The translations under genes were made by a program, and so were the position numbers. A stretch of 64,000 nucleotides of DNA, taken from NCBI GenBank assembly GCA_019913005.1, contig JAIOHL010000190.1, positions 1-64,000 on the forward strand. Direction: 5' to 3'. The notes beneath the pieces were generated by a model. That model was not told where the DNA came from. It worked only from the letters and a program-made list of their open reading frames with translations, and made no database searches. Source of the stretch: Anaerolineae bacterium (GTDB lineage: Bacteria; Chloroflexota; Anaerolineae; Aggregatilineales; J027). This document shows, in pieces, positions 51,522-59,858 of this stretch. How positions within the stretch are numbered: position 1 is the first letter of the stretch; the number at the start of each line of letters is the position of its first letter.

Positions 51522-52634
51522 ATGACGCAGAAGCCTGACCATGTTCGTTTGTATATCCCCGGCCCCATTGAAGTGCGCAAAGAAGTGTTGGAGGCGCAAA
51601 CTGAATGGATGATTGGACATCGCTCCAAAGCCTTTGCTGACCTGTATGGTCGGCTGCAACCCAAATTGCAGCAGAGTTTTTATACCCAAAATCGAGTTTT
51701 TATCTTTACATCGTCCGGCACGGGGGTGTGGGAAGCCGCATCGCGTAACTGTGTGCGTGATGAAGGACGCATCTTGCATCTAGTCTGTGGTTCATTCAGT
51801 GAACGCTGGGCCGAAGTCAGCCAACTGAATGGCAAGCAGGTAGACGTGTTGGAAGTAGAATGGGGTCTGCCGATTGTGGCTGAACAATTAGCGGATGCCC
51901 TCAAGCAGAAACATTATGACGCGGTGGCCTGTGTTTATAACGAAACCAGTTCGGGGGTGATTAACCCACTGGCGGAATATGCCAAAGTGATGGAGGGCTA
52001 TCAAGACACCCTGTTTTTGGTAGACACGGTAAGCTGCTATATGGGTGCGCCGCTGTTGGTGGATGAGTGGGGTATTGATATTTGCCTAACCAGCACACAA
52101 AAAGCCTTTGGTCTGCCCCCCGGCATGGCCTTTGGTACCATTTCGCAAGCAGTGTTGGATCGCGCCAAGACGGTCAAGAATCGCGGCTATTATTTTGATC
52201 TGATCGAAATGGATAAACACCACCAAAAGAATAACACCCCAGCTACCCCGCCTGTTTCGCTGATGTTTGCGGCGGATAAGCAGTTGAATGACATTCTGGC
52301 GGAAGGCATCCCGAATCGCATGGCCCGTCATCAACATCTGGCGGAAATGACCCGCGCTTGGGGGACGAGTGCTGGATTTGGCCTGCTTGCACCAGAAGGC
52401 TATCGCTCACCGACACTGACCGTCTTTGAAAATACGCTTAAGGTAGATATTAAGGCGCTCAATGGCTTTTTGCGCGGGCGGGGTATGGAAATCGCCGATG
52501 GGTATGGCAAGCTGAAGGATCGCACCTTCCGTATTGCCCACATGGGCGATATGCAACCGACACACATGGAAGAACTGTTTGCCAATATTGATGACTATCT
52601 GGCAACGAACCACAATGGAAATGGGGCGAACTAG
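51522..52634 (+). CDS. Class V aminotransferase (probable serine-pathway enzyme)
   Basis: The 370-residue PLP enzyme has the PLP Lys194 in LTSTQKAFGLPPGMAF. Other landmarks are VRLYIPGPIEVRKEVLEAQT, FTSSGTGVWEAASRNC (cofactor phosphate loop), CVYNETSSGVINPL and DTVSCYMGAPLLVDEWGID. It belongs to the alanine-glyoxylate/serine-pyruvate aminotransferase branch. Because SerA starts at the next base, I infer that it works as phosphoserine aminotransferase, as proposed for this branch in lineages lacking classical SerC. ATG 51522 is preferred; AAGGAG lies 13 bases upstream. Confidence 0.9.
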   Translation: MTQKPDHVRLYIPGPIEVRKEVLEAQTEWMIGHRSKAFADLYGRLQPKLQQSFYTQNRVFIFTSSGTGVWEAASRNCVRDEGRILHLVCGSFSERWAEVSQLNGKQVDVLEVEWGLPIVAEQLADALKQKHYDAVACVYNETSSGVINPLAEYAKVMEGYQDTLFLVDTVSCYMGAPLLVDEWGIDICLTSTQKAFGLPPGMAFGTISQAVLDRAKTVKNRGYYFDLIEMDKHHQKNNTPATPPVSLMFAADKQLNDILAEGIPNRMARHQHLAEMTRAWGTSAGFGLLAPEGYRSPTLTVFENTLKVDIKALNGFLRGRGMEIADGYGKLKDRTFRIAHMGDMQPTHMEELFANIDDYLATNHNGNGAN

Positions 52635-53597
52635 ATGCCACACATTTTGATTCCTGATAATCTGGAAAAAATCGGCCTCAATCTTTTGACCCAAGCGCAG
52701 GGCGTGACCATTCAGGCCCCGGCCAAAATGACGCGCGATGAGGTTTTGGCAGTAGTCGGCGATGCGGATGGCATGATTATCCGAAGCGGAACGAAGGCCA
52801 ATGCGGAATTATTGCAGAAGGCCAGCAAACTCAAGGCGATTGTGCGGGCAGGGGTCGGCGTGGATAACGTTGACCTTGTAAAAGCGACTGAACTTGGTAT
52901 CGCAGTCATGAATACCCCGGCTGGCAACACCGTCGCCACTGCGGAACACACGATGGCCTTGATGTTGGCGTTGGCACGGCATATCCCTAAAGCGCAAATT
53001 TCCATGCTGGAAGGGCAATGGGAGCGTAAGGCGTTCATGGGTACGGAACTGCGCGGCAAGACGCTCGGCATTATCGGGTTTGGGCGTGTCGGGCAGGCAG
53101 TGGCAAAACGCTCACTCGCGTTTGAGATGAACGTCATTGCCTATGATCCCTATGTATCCAAACAGGTCGCGCAATCGCTCAATGTGGCGCTGTTGTCACT
53201 TGATGAATTGTTGACGCGGGCCGATTATCTGACTCTGCACACGGTTGTAACGCCTGAGACCGAGCATCTGATTGACGCTGAGAACATCGCCAAGATGAAA
53301 GATGGGGTGCGGTTGATTAATGCGGCGCGTGGCAGTCTGGTCAATGAATACGATCTGGCTGAGGCGATCAAGAGTGGCAAAATCACTGGGGCGGCTTTGG
53401 ATGTGTATACCGAAGAACCGCCGCAGAAAGATAACCCATTGATTGGCTTGTCGGGCATTATTCATACCCCGCATCTGGGGGCCAGCACTCTTGAAGCACA
53501 AGAGGCCGTCGCCGCCGAAGCTGCTGAAATCATGCTGGATGCGCTGCTGCGGAATGAATATCGCAATGTAGTGAATCGAGAAGTACAGGTCGGGTAA
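52635..53597 (+). CDS. serA: D-3-phosphoglycerate dehydrogenase-like (short form, no ACT)
   Basis: This 320-residue D-2-hydroxyacid dehydrogenase has KAIVRAGVGVDNVDL, nucleotide loop LGIIGFGRVGQAVAK, INAARGSLVNEYDL (catalytic Arg), VYTEEPP (Glu) and IHTPHLGAST (His). The ACT regulatory domain of long SerA is absent, so it is a short, serine-insensitive-looking form. It starts immediately after the aminotransferase stop codon, and the two can make phosphoserine from 3-phosphoglycerate. A SerB phosphatase is not here. A strong terminator follows. Confidence 0.93.
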   Translation: MPHILIPDNLEKIGLNLLTQAQGVTIQAPAKMTRDEVLAVVGDADGMIIRSGTKANAELLQKASKLKAIVRAGVGVDNVDLVKATELGIAVMNTPAGNTVATAEHTMALMLALARHIPKAQISMLEGQWERKAFMGTELRGKTLGIIGFGRVGQAVAKRSLAFEMNVIAYDPYVSKQVAQSLNVALLSLDELLTRADYLTLHTVVTPETEHLIDAENIAKMKDGVRLINAARGSLVNEYDLAEAIKSGKITGAALDVYTEEPPQKDNPLIGLSGIIHTPHLGASTLEAQEAVAAEAAEIMLDALLRNEYRNVVNREVQVG

Positions 53598-53626
53598 TAT
53601 TTAGACAGCTACGATCTGGGGATGTA

Positions 53627-53671
53627 AAACACCGTACTGGTGAGGGGGGACAACCAGTACGGTGTTTTTTA
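53627..53671 (+). terminator. Strong intrinsic terminator after serA
   Basis: A perfect 16-bp stem (53627-53642 with 53654-53669) with an 11-base G-rich loop and a T-run to 53671. It ends the isomerase/aminotransferase/serA transcript. Confidence 0.93.
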
Positions 53672-53879
53672 GTGTCTCCAATATCAGTGACGCGCATCTC
53701 CGATATTGGCATTGATCAACGTTCCGCTACATCTACATTCTGAATACCATGTACCGTCACAACTACCTCAGGAACGTCATGCTATCAGATTAAGGCAGAT
53801 GGCTGAGTTTTGGGTAAAAGTAAGATGAATTTCCCATGAGAGAAACCTCTCATGAACGAAAACTTCTTACCCTGACAGT

Positions 53880-54650
53880 CTAGCGGATGCGGCGCAGTTG
53901 TTTTTCAAACACAACCCGCATCACCAAGCGCCCTAACTTTAGTTCATCGCCATCACGCAATACACGGACTTCTTGCGGATAGACCCGTTCGCCGTTGAGA
54001 TAGGTATGGTTGACGCTGCCCATATCGGTAATCGTAATGGCATTATCCCGATAGCGCAGGGTGGCATGAACACGCGATACCCCCCTATCCTTACCGTCGT
54101 ATCTGGTCAAATCTACATCCGGCACTAACACACTGTCGGGGGCGGTGCGGCCCATAATCATCTCTTTGGAATCGTCCATCGCCAATTTGATCGGGTCGTG
54201 GTCATATCCCTGTACCTTGAGGATTAAATTGGACAGGCTGCCAAAGGTTGTTCCGGCGAGGCCTTCGTCTTCGACGATTAGTTGTTGTGTTCCCTGCGAA
54301 ATTCCTGCTTTGACCAAGAGCGTCCCGCAGGCATAACAATAACCTGCATGGGGTGGATTTGATTTACCACATTGAGGACAGGCAATATCGTCGGTAGGCG
54401 GCTCTGGCATGGAGGACTTTGGTGGTGGGGGTGGACTAATCTTGGCATTTGGATTGGGGGGGTGATGTAAGCCTTCATTCATTTCCCATTGGCGGATGAG
54501 ACCCGCGATTTGTTCGCGTTCGGCAGTGGAAATGAGAGGGCGCAGACGTTTGAGTTCTTGTAGGGCGTGGTCAGGGGCGGCTCCCTGTCGGCGCATAAAC
54601 ACAAACGCCTCAAATAAGTCTTGTACTTTGTATTCCAATGGGTTACTCAT
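53880..54650 (-). CDS. Zinc-ribbon FHA-domain protein
   Basis: The 256-residue protein has a helical N-terminus, a Pro-rich linker (PPNPNAKISPPPPPKS), a zinc ribbon (ACPQCGKSNPPHAGYCYACG), then a beta region and a C-terminal FHA domain (about 160-250). The FHA landmarks are MIMGRTAPDS, GVSRVHATLRY and DMGSVNHTYLNGERV. It would bind phosphothreonine on kinase targets such as those of the Ser/Thr kinase at 23.4 kb (inference). ATG 54650 is preferred over an upstream TTG. It is divergent from the DUF4870 gene with 262 bases between. Confidence 0.9.
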   Translation of the reverse strand: MSNPLEYKVQDLFEAFVFMRRQGAAPDHALQELKRLRPLISTAEREQIAGLIRQWEMNEGLHHPPNPNAKISPPPPPKSSMPEPPTDDIACPQCGKSNPPHAGYCYACGTLLVKAGISQGTQQLIVEDEGLAGTTFGSLSNLILKVQGYDHDPIKLAMDDSKEMIMGRTAPDSVLVPDVDLTRYDGKDRGVSRVHATLRYRDNAITITDMGSVNHTYLNGERVYPQEVRVLRDGDELKLGRLVMRVVFEKQLRRIR

Positions 54651-54912
54651 AGCTGTTTTCCAAACCTTTTCGTCCTTGAAATCCCCCTTCAAGCACTTTC
54701 AAATTGTGCGCCAAGACGGGATTAGCGTCAAGCGATTGCGGAAATTTTTCATAGGTGTAAAGAACAACTAATAGTTTCATGAAGTTTTCAAAAGACTGCA
54801 ACCCAATCTCAAAGCCTGCGTATAGATGATTGAACACAATAAACAACAAACAATAAACAGGGACAATCAACACCACAACCCATAATTGTGGAACTCGGTA
54901 GAGGAGTAGTGT

Positions 54913-55764
54913 ATGAGCGACTATGATAAAACCATTGACCCGGCAGTGCCTGTCGAAGGTGGCAATGGTGAACTCAAGCAAGATTGGAATTATCAACCCA
55001 ACGATGACGGGGCGATCCCGATTCCGGTGCGAATTGGATCACGCTTAGAAGAAGCCCCACCCACAAACGAACCGCCGATGCAGGGGGTTGCCGATGATGA
55101 CGCGATTGTGCGGGAATATGAGCGCAAGTATTATCGCCAAAGCCTCTACAACGACGCGCCGATGCCCCAACCGCGTGTAGGTGACAGTCACAAACAAAAG
55201 CGGCAGTGGAATTTCCGCGACATCAATGTCAAAGCTCCACCCAAGCATCGCTATCAAACCCGTGCCATGTCGGGTGAAGTGCAGGATACGGAACGCACAT
55301 GGGCCGCGATTGCGCACGCGAGCGCCCTGCTCACCATTTTGGTGGCGATTGCCGCCGCGCCGGGGGTGCTGTTGACAGTGCTCATTCCATTGGGGATTTA
55401 TCTGGCCTTCCGGAACAAGTCCGAGTTTGTGGCCTTCCACGCGCTGCAAGCCTTCACGATTCAGGTGGTAGGGACAGTCGGAGCGCTGGTGCTGCTGTTG
55501 GCGGGGACGCTGGTCTTGGGGACACTCATCGCAATATCGGCGGTGTTAAGCCTTGTGCTGATTGGCATCCCATTCCTGATCTTCTTCGTCCTGCTCTTGG
55601 TCGGACTGGTGCTATTCAGCGTATTCGTCCTGCCGCTTGGTATGGTGGTCTACAGCATGATTGCTGCCGACGCCGCCTACAAGGGCCGCAACTATCGCTA
55701 TCCGTATATCGCGGACTGGCTGGATGACCAATTGAAAAACGGGATGCTTGGATCCGTGATCTAG
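54913..55764 (+). CDS. DUF4870 domain membrane protein
   Basis: The 283-residue protein has a charged Pro-rich cytoplasmic N-terminus (about 130 residues), then a DUF4870-type domain with four membrane helices. It begins TWAAIAHASALLTILVAIAA, includes the family motif FVAFHALQAFTIQ and ends in AYKGRNYRYPYIADWL. Function of DUF4870 is unknown; it is common near FHA and kinase genes. GAGGAG precedes ATG. A terminator follows the stop. Confidence 0.85.
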   Translation: MSDYDKTIDPAVPVEGGNGELKQDWNYQPNDDGAIPIPVRIGSRLEEAPPTNEPPMQGVADDDAIVREYERKYYRQSLYNDAPMPQPRVGDSHKQKRQWNFRDINVKAPPKHRYQTRAMSGEVQDTERTWAAIAHASALLTILVAIAAAPGVLLTVLIPLGIYLAFRNKSEFVAFHALQAFTIQVVGTVGALVLLLAGTLVLGTLIAISAVLSLVLIGIPFLIFFVLLLVGLVLFSVFVLPLGMVVYSMIAADAAYKGRNYRYPYIADWLDDQLKNGMLGSVI

Positions 55765-55808
55765 GGAGTCTATCACCCAAGCAGTAGAACTAGAACGAGG
55801 AAACGAAG

Positions 55809-55843
55809 AACGCGCTCATTGAGGGAGGGGCGCGTTTTTTGTT
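55809..55843 (+). terminator. Intrinsic terminator after the DUF4870 gene
   Basis: AACGCGCTC (55809-55817) pairs with GGGCGCGTT (55828-55836) with one G-U pair, followed by TTTTTTG. The spacer up to the next element at 55.93 kb holds no gene. Confidence 0.8.
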
Positions 55844-55927
55844 TTAGGGGCGAACACGGGACTAAAGCCGCCGTGCTGAAATTAGCTAAAAGTTCGGTTC
55901 AGTTGTACTGTTGCAGGGTTTGAAATT

Positions 55928-55988
55928 GGGCAGGGCTAAGACCTGCCCCTACGGATGAACAGCGCTTCGCAGGGGCACGTTTTTTGTT
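55928..55988 (+). repeat. Two mutually exclusive hairpins with terminator-like tail
   Basis: GGGCAGG (55928-55934) pairs with CCTGCCC (55942-55948); alternatively TGCCCCT (55944-55950) pairs with AGGGGCA (55971-55977), which is followed by CGTTTTTTGTTTTA. The tail CGTTTTTTGTTTTA is also present at 55833-55846. No + strand gene lies downstream, so a decayed repeat or redundant terminator is more likely than an attenuator. Confidence 0.4.
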
Positions 55989-56330
55989 TTATTTGAGGGA
56001 GAGGAAAATCACTTGTCCCTGACTTTCTTCAGCAGTCATTCGAGTATGCAGGACACGAATTCCACGCACCCAATCCCCGATAGAGGTTTTTTGCTGTTGA
56101 GCATAAACAATTCCCGCGTGTTCAACCCCTTCAGCAGCAAGGATAAGGAAATCGCTATCATAAGTGCATAAAACGCGACCTAACTCTGTGGCCCGCTGCA
56201 AATGATTTATGTCCTCATCGCCCAGTTTTTCGAGACTATGGGCAGATACCACATCAATTTTCCCCGCAGCTAATTGTTCACTAACGGCTAATTCAACGCT
56301 TTCATCAAAATAGAAACGTAATTCACTCAA
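55989..56330 (-). CDS. DUF5615 PIN-like protein (putative toxin)
   Basis: The protein is 113 residues. The N-terminus has LRFYFDESVELAV with a conserved Asp, then VVSAHSLEKLGDEDINHLQR and VLCTYDSDFLIL, the PIN-type acidic residues of the DUF5615 family. Such proteins are predicted RNases. It starts at TTG 56330, overlapping the DUF433 gene by eight bases, which implies translational coupling. Toxicity is an inference from family and pairing. Confidence 0.8.
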   Translation of the reverse strand: MSELRFYFDESVELAVSEQLAAGKIDVVSAHSLEKLGDEDINHLQRATELGRVLCTYDSDFLILAAEGVEHAGIVYAQQQKTSIGDWVRGIRVLHTRMTAEESQGQVIFLSLK

Positions 56331-56628
56331 GGCGGATTAGTTTCCCCTGATGTTCAAGTTCAGCTAAAAGAGATTCGGCTTTTGCAGAGTCTTGCCGAAT
56401 TTCAGTATCAATCTCAACCTTATGCTGGTAATAATAGGCAAGGGCGGCATAGACCTGACCTAAATCAAGGGCAAAATTGGTTGCCAATTCTTCCGGGGAT
56501 AGGCCACGATAGAGATGGCTCGATATCAACGTAACGACACGAAGATTTGTGCCCTTGATGATGGGTTGTCCATCACGGATGGCTGGGTCAGATATGATGG
56601 TATCAATGGGTAAGATTGTCGCTGCCAT
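56323..56628 (-). CDS. DUF433 protein (putative antitoxin)
   Basis: The 101-residue protein has the DUF433 pattern ISDPAIRDGQPIIKGTNLRV, then YRGLSPEELATNFALDLGQV and YAALAYYYQHKVEID, a helix-turn-helix-like N-terminal part. AGGAG precedes ATG 56628. DUF433 proteins usually precede PIN-like partners, as here, and may bind the operon promoter. The pair is a candidate toxin-antitoxin module. Confidence 0.82.
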   Translation of the reverse strand: MAATILPIDTIISDPAIRDGQPIIKGTNLRVVTLISSHLYRGLSPEELATNFALDLGQVYAALAYYYQHKVEIDTEIRQDSAKAESLLAELEHQGKLIRLE

Positions 56629-56669
56629 AAAGTCTCCTCACATCCATTATACATTCGGAGGGTTCATTT

Positions 56670-57290
56670 TTAGGATTTCTTATTAGCGGATTCGGGAGAT
56701 GTCTCCGACAGCACAGTGGCCCGGATAGATTTCATTTCGCGCACAATCAAGATGCTGTCAATCACGATAATCAAGACGGTCAAGACTGCGCCCTGCTGTG
56801 CCCATTCGGTTAAGAACGACTCCACCAAGAGGAAAAATGAGCCAAATACAATGACCACCGACGGCGCTAAGGCCCAACTATCGGGGTCAAGGTGGCGGAT
56901 AATCTTGTCGTGGTGCTGTAATTTGACCAGATGGATGACAAAAAAGGCGAGGCCAATGATGATTGGAATAATGGGCCATGCGATGTCGGTGGCTTCATTG
57001 GTGTAGTCGTTATACATCCTGACCAAATTTTCCTGCCGCGAGAGAGCCGACCCCAGCGACATCGCCAGCAACAAACAGCCCGTCACCAATGCCACTTCTA
57101 CCTTGAGCCAAAAGAAATAGAGCATCAGCAGAATTCCGGCAAAAACAATCAGGACGGCATTCGGCGGGAAGGGGACATCCACATTGGTAAGCACGGGCAG
57201 CAGTGTATAGAGGATCATGCTGAGGAGAAAAATGGTGAGTGCCAAGATAATCACTCGGCTTTCAATCTGACTGCGCGAGGCGTTTGGCAT
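56670..57290 (-). CDS. Polytopic membrane protein, unknown function
   Basis: The 206-residue protein has five or six membrane helices: VIILALTIFLLSMILYTLLP, VLIVFAGILLMLYFFWL, a VALVTGCLLLAMSL segment, AWPIIPIIIGLAFFVIHLV, PSVVIVFGSFFLLV and AVLTVLIIVIDSILIV. It has no recognised family or catalytic motif. It is alone on its transcript, upstream of the toxin-antitoxin pair and downstream of a small antitoxin-like gene. Confidence 0.72.
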   Translation of the reverse strand: MPNASRSQIESRVIILALTIFLLSMILYTLLPVLTNVDVPFPPNAVLIVFAGILLMLYFFWLKVEVALVTGCLLLAMSLGSALSRQENLVRMYNDYTNEATDIAWPIIPIIIGLAFFVIHLVKLQHHDKIIRHLDPDSWALAPSVVIVFGSFFLLVESFLTEWAQQGAVLTVLIIVIDSILIVREMKSIRATVLSETSPESANKKS

Positions 57291-57374
57291 AATTGCATAG
57301 CCCTGTTTGATAGCTCCAGTAATCTACTGCATCTTACCATAGATACCAGAGATTACGCCCCTCAAAAACGGGTG

Positions 57375-57632
57375 TTAATCAGGGTTGCCAAATTTCTTCC
57401 GATAATATTCTGTCATCGTTTCGCGCACAGTGGTAGATAAATCCGTCAGGTCGGTGTCTAAACTGTCTACGAAGGTATCAAATGGATCAATCAACTCATT
57501 TGGTTGATTAGGAAGCGATTCATACAGCTCGAGTAACGATTGTAAAACCGCTTCTAGGGGGCGATTTTCACGTTGGGCAATGGCTTGCAGCCGTTCCGCT
57601 AATTCCTTTTGGATAACCAATTCAACCATCAT
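57375..57632 (-). CDS. Small helical protein (antitoxin- or CopG-like)
   Basis: The protein is 85 residues, starting MMVELVIQKELAERLQAIAQ, after a perfect GGAGGAAT site (start ATG 57632 or 57629). The N-terminal strand plus helix resembles ribbon-helix-helix or addiction-module proteins. A helical and acidic C-terminus follows (LIDPFDTFVDSLDTDLTDLS). No toxin gene is adjacent in its usual position, so the assignment stays open. Confidence 0.62.
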   Translation of the reverse strand: MMVELVIQKELAERLQAIAQRENRPLEAVLQSLLELYESLPNQPNELIDPFDTFVDSLDTDLTDLSTTVRETMTEYYRKKFGNPD

Positions 57633-57785
57633 ATTCCTCCGGAACACCATCTCACTAACATCATAACATAGCCATTTGAGATTTAGCCATTTATCCTGCC
57701 CCTTTGTCTAGGTGATTCTCTGGCGGGCAGGTTGTACAATAGTTCTACTTGATTGTCGGTAAATCAGAATGGGGGAATGCTGCAC

Positions 57786-59801
57786 ATGGGGTTTCATGAC
57801 GCGGGTTGGTGGAGACTGTTGTATATGTCGGACGGGTCAAAACCCGAAAAATTGACATGGCCCTTGCTAAAACGGGTATTCAGTTATGCCCGTCCCTATC
57901 GCAAACAAATCGTGTGGATGCTGGTGACAATTTTGATTTCGTCGGGGTTGGGGTTGGTGTCGCCGCTGATTTTGCGGGAATTGATTGACAACGCTCTGCC
58001 GAATGAAGATGTGGGTTTGCTGACGGCACTGGCGGCATTGTTGATGGTTGTGCCACTGGTGAATGCGACGGTATTGGTGATTCAACGCTGGCTCAATTCG
58101 GCTATTGGCGAGGGGCTGATTTTTGACTTACGGGCGGCGCTGTTTAATCATCTGCAACGCATGTCGTTGCGATTTTTCACTAATACCAAGACGGGTGAAT
58201 TGATGAGCCGCCTGAATAATGACGTGGTGGGGGCACAGCGGGCGGTTAATACGACATTGGTTAGCATCGTGACCAACACGACGATGGTGGTGGCAACGTT
58301 GATTGTGATGCTGGCATTGGAATGGCGGCTGACGCTATTGGGCTTGATGGTTGTGCCGCTGTTTATCATCCCGGCACGGCGCATGACCCCGGTTCTCCGC
58401 AAGATTACCAAAGAGCAGATGAGCGAAAACGCCAAAATGAACGCGCTGATGAATGAAACCCTCAATATCAGTGGGGCGATGCTGGTCAAGCTGTTTGGTC
58501 GAGCGGATGATGAAGATCAGCGATTCCGTAAACGGGCCGCCGGGGTGCGTGATGCTGGAGTAAAACAGGCCGTCAGTGGGAGTATGTTCTTCGCGTTCCT
58601 CGGCCTCATCGGGGCGGCAGGCACGGCAATTGTTTACTACATCGGTGGGAGGCTGGTGCTGGATGGGTCATTCTCGATTGGGACGATTGTGGCGTTTGCG
58701 GCCTTGCTCAGTCAATTGTATGGCCCCTTGCAGGCATTGGTGAATGCTCCGGTGGATTTTGTGACCTCCATGATTAGTTTTGAGCGCGTGTTTGAAGTGC
58801 TGGATATGCCGCTGGAAGTCGCCGAGAAACCCGACGCGGTAGCCTTACAGGATGTCAAGGGGGCGGTCACATTCGAGAAGGTCAGCTTTGATTATGATGA
58901 CGCGGGGACGGTAGGCTTTTTGTCGGAAGTCGAACGGCACGGCATGGAAAGTGTCAAAAAGGTGCTGTCGGATGATGACACAGGTAAACCGAATGGCAAA
59001 CCCCAAGCGAACGGCAATGGGGCTACGGAAAATGGCAATGACCCATCCGCTGAATCCGTCGAAAAATCACAGGCCCGGACATGGGCATTAGATGGGGTGA
59101 GTTTTGAAATTCAGCCGGGGCAGTTGGTGGCATTGGTCGGGCCGAGCGGGGCTGGCAAGACGACGATTACGTATTTGCTGCCGCGACTGTATGACCCCAC
59201 CGAAGGCCAGATTTTGATTGATGGGCATGATTTGCGCGATGTGACCCTCAAATCGCTAAGTGAGCAGATTGGCATGGTGACACAGGAAACCTATCTATTC
59301 CATGATACGCTGCGGATGAATTTGCTGTATGCCAAGCCGGATGCTACCCAAGACGAAATTGAGGCGGCGTGTCGGGCGGCGAATATCCACGATTTTATTG
59401 CAGCCTTGCCAGAGGGTTATGAAACAGTGGCGGGGGAACGCGGCTATCGGCTTAGTGGGGGCGAAAAACAACGTATTGCCATCGCACGGGTGCTGCTGAA
59501 GAATCCACGCATTTTGGTGCTGGACGAAGCGACCTCTCATCTTGATTCGCAGTCGGAGGCGTTGATTCAAGCCGCGCTGGAAAAGGTCATGCAGGGCCGT
59601 ACCAGCGTCGTCATTGCCCACCGCCTCAGTACGATTTTGAAAGCCGATCTGATTCTGGTGATGAATCGGGGGCAGGTGGTCGAACGCGGGTCACACGCCG
59701 AACTGCTGGCAAAGGGCGGGTTGTATACCGAACTCTATCACACCCAGTTTAATCGAGAGTATGCGCCAGAGGTTGAAGCCAACGCGGTAAGCACCGATTA
59801 A
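57786..59801 (+). CDS. ABC exporter half-transporter (MsbA/LmrA type) with insertion in the ATPase
   Basis: This is a 671-residue protein with an N-terminal six-helix ABC membrane domain (about 35-320) and a C-terminal ATPase. Walker A is GPSGAGKTT, the Q-loop is GMVTQETYLF, the signature is LSGGEKQRIAIARVL and Walker B is ILVLDEATSHLD. Between the first ATPase strand (VTFEKVSFDYDD) and LDGVSFEI, where a handful of residues is normal, about 60 residues are inserted; they are hydrophilic and Asn/Gly-rich. It is monocistronic and followed by a terminator. The substrate is unknown. Confidence 0.92.
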   Translation: MGFHDAGWWRLLYMSDGSKPEKLTWPLLKRVFSYARPYRKQIVWMLVTILISSGLGLVSPLILRELIDNALPNEDVGLLTALAALLMVVPLVNATVLVIQRWLNSAIGEGLIFDLRAALFNHLQRMSLRFFTNTKTGELMSRLNNDVVGAQRAVNTTLVSIVTNTTMVVATLIVMLALEWRLTLLGLMVVPLFIIPARRMTPVLRKITKEQMSENAKMNALMNETLNISGAMLVKLFGRADDEDQRFRKRAAGVRDAGVKQAVSGSMFFAFLGLIGAAGTAIVYYIGGRLVLDGSFSIGTIVAFAALLSQLYGPLQALVNAPVDFVTSMISFERVFEVLDMPLEVAEKPDAVALQDVKGAVTFEKVSFDYDDAGTVGFLSEVERHGMESVKKVLSDDDTGKPNGKPQANGNGATENGNDPSAESVEKSQARTWALDGVSFEIQPGQLVALVGPSGAGKTTITYLLPRLYDPTEGQILIDGHDLRDVTLKSLSEQIGMVTQETYLFHDTLRMNLLYAKPDATQDEIEAACRAANIHDFIAALPEGYETVAGERGYRLSGGEKQRIAIARVLLKNPRILVLDEATSHLDSQSEALIQAALEKVMQGRTSVVIAHRLSTILKADLILVMNRGQVVERGSHAELLAKGGLYTELYHTQFNREYAPEVEANAVSTD

Positions 59802-59825
59802 CTTTTCCCACCCTTGCCTATTGTG

Positions 59826-59857
59826 AACCCTCAGAAGGATACCCTTTTGAGGGTTTA
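59826..59857. terminator. Bidirectional intrinsic terminator
   Basis: AACCCTCA (59826-59833) pairs perfectly with TGAGGGTT (59848-59855) and is followed by T-rich sequence. It separates the ABC exporter gene from the convergent propeller gene. Confidence 0.72.
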
Positions 59858-59858
59858 T

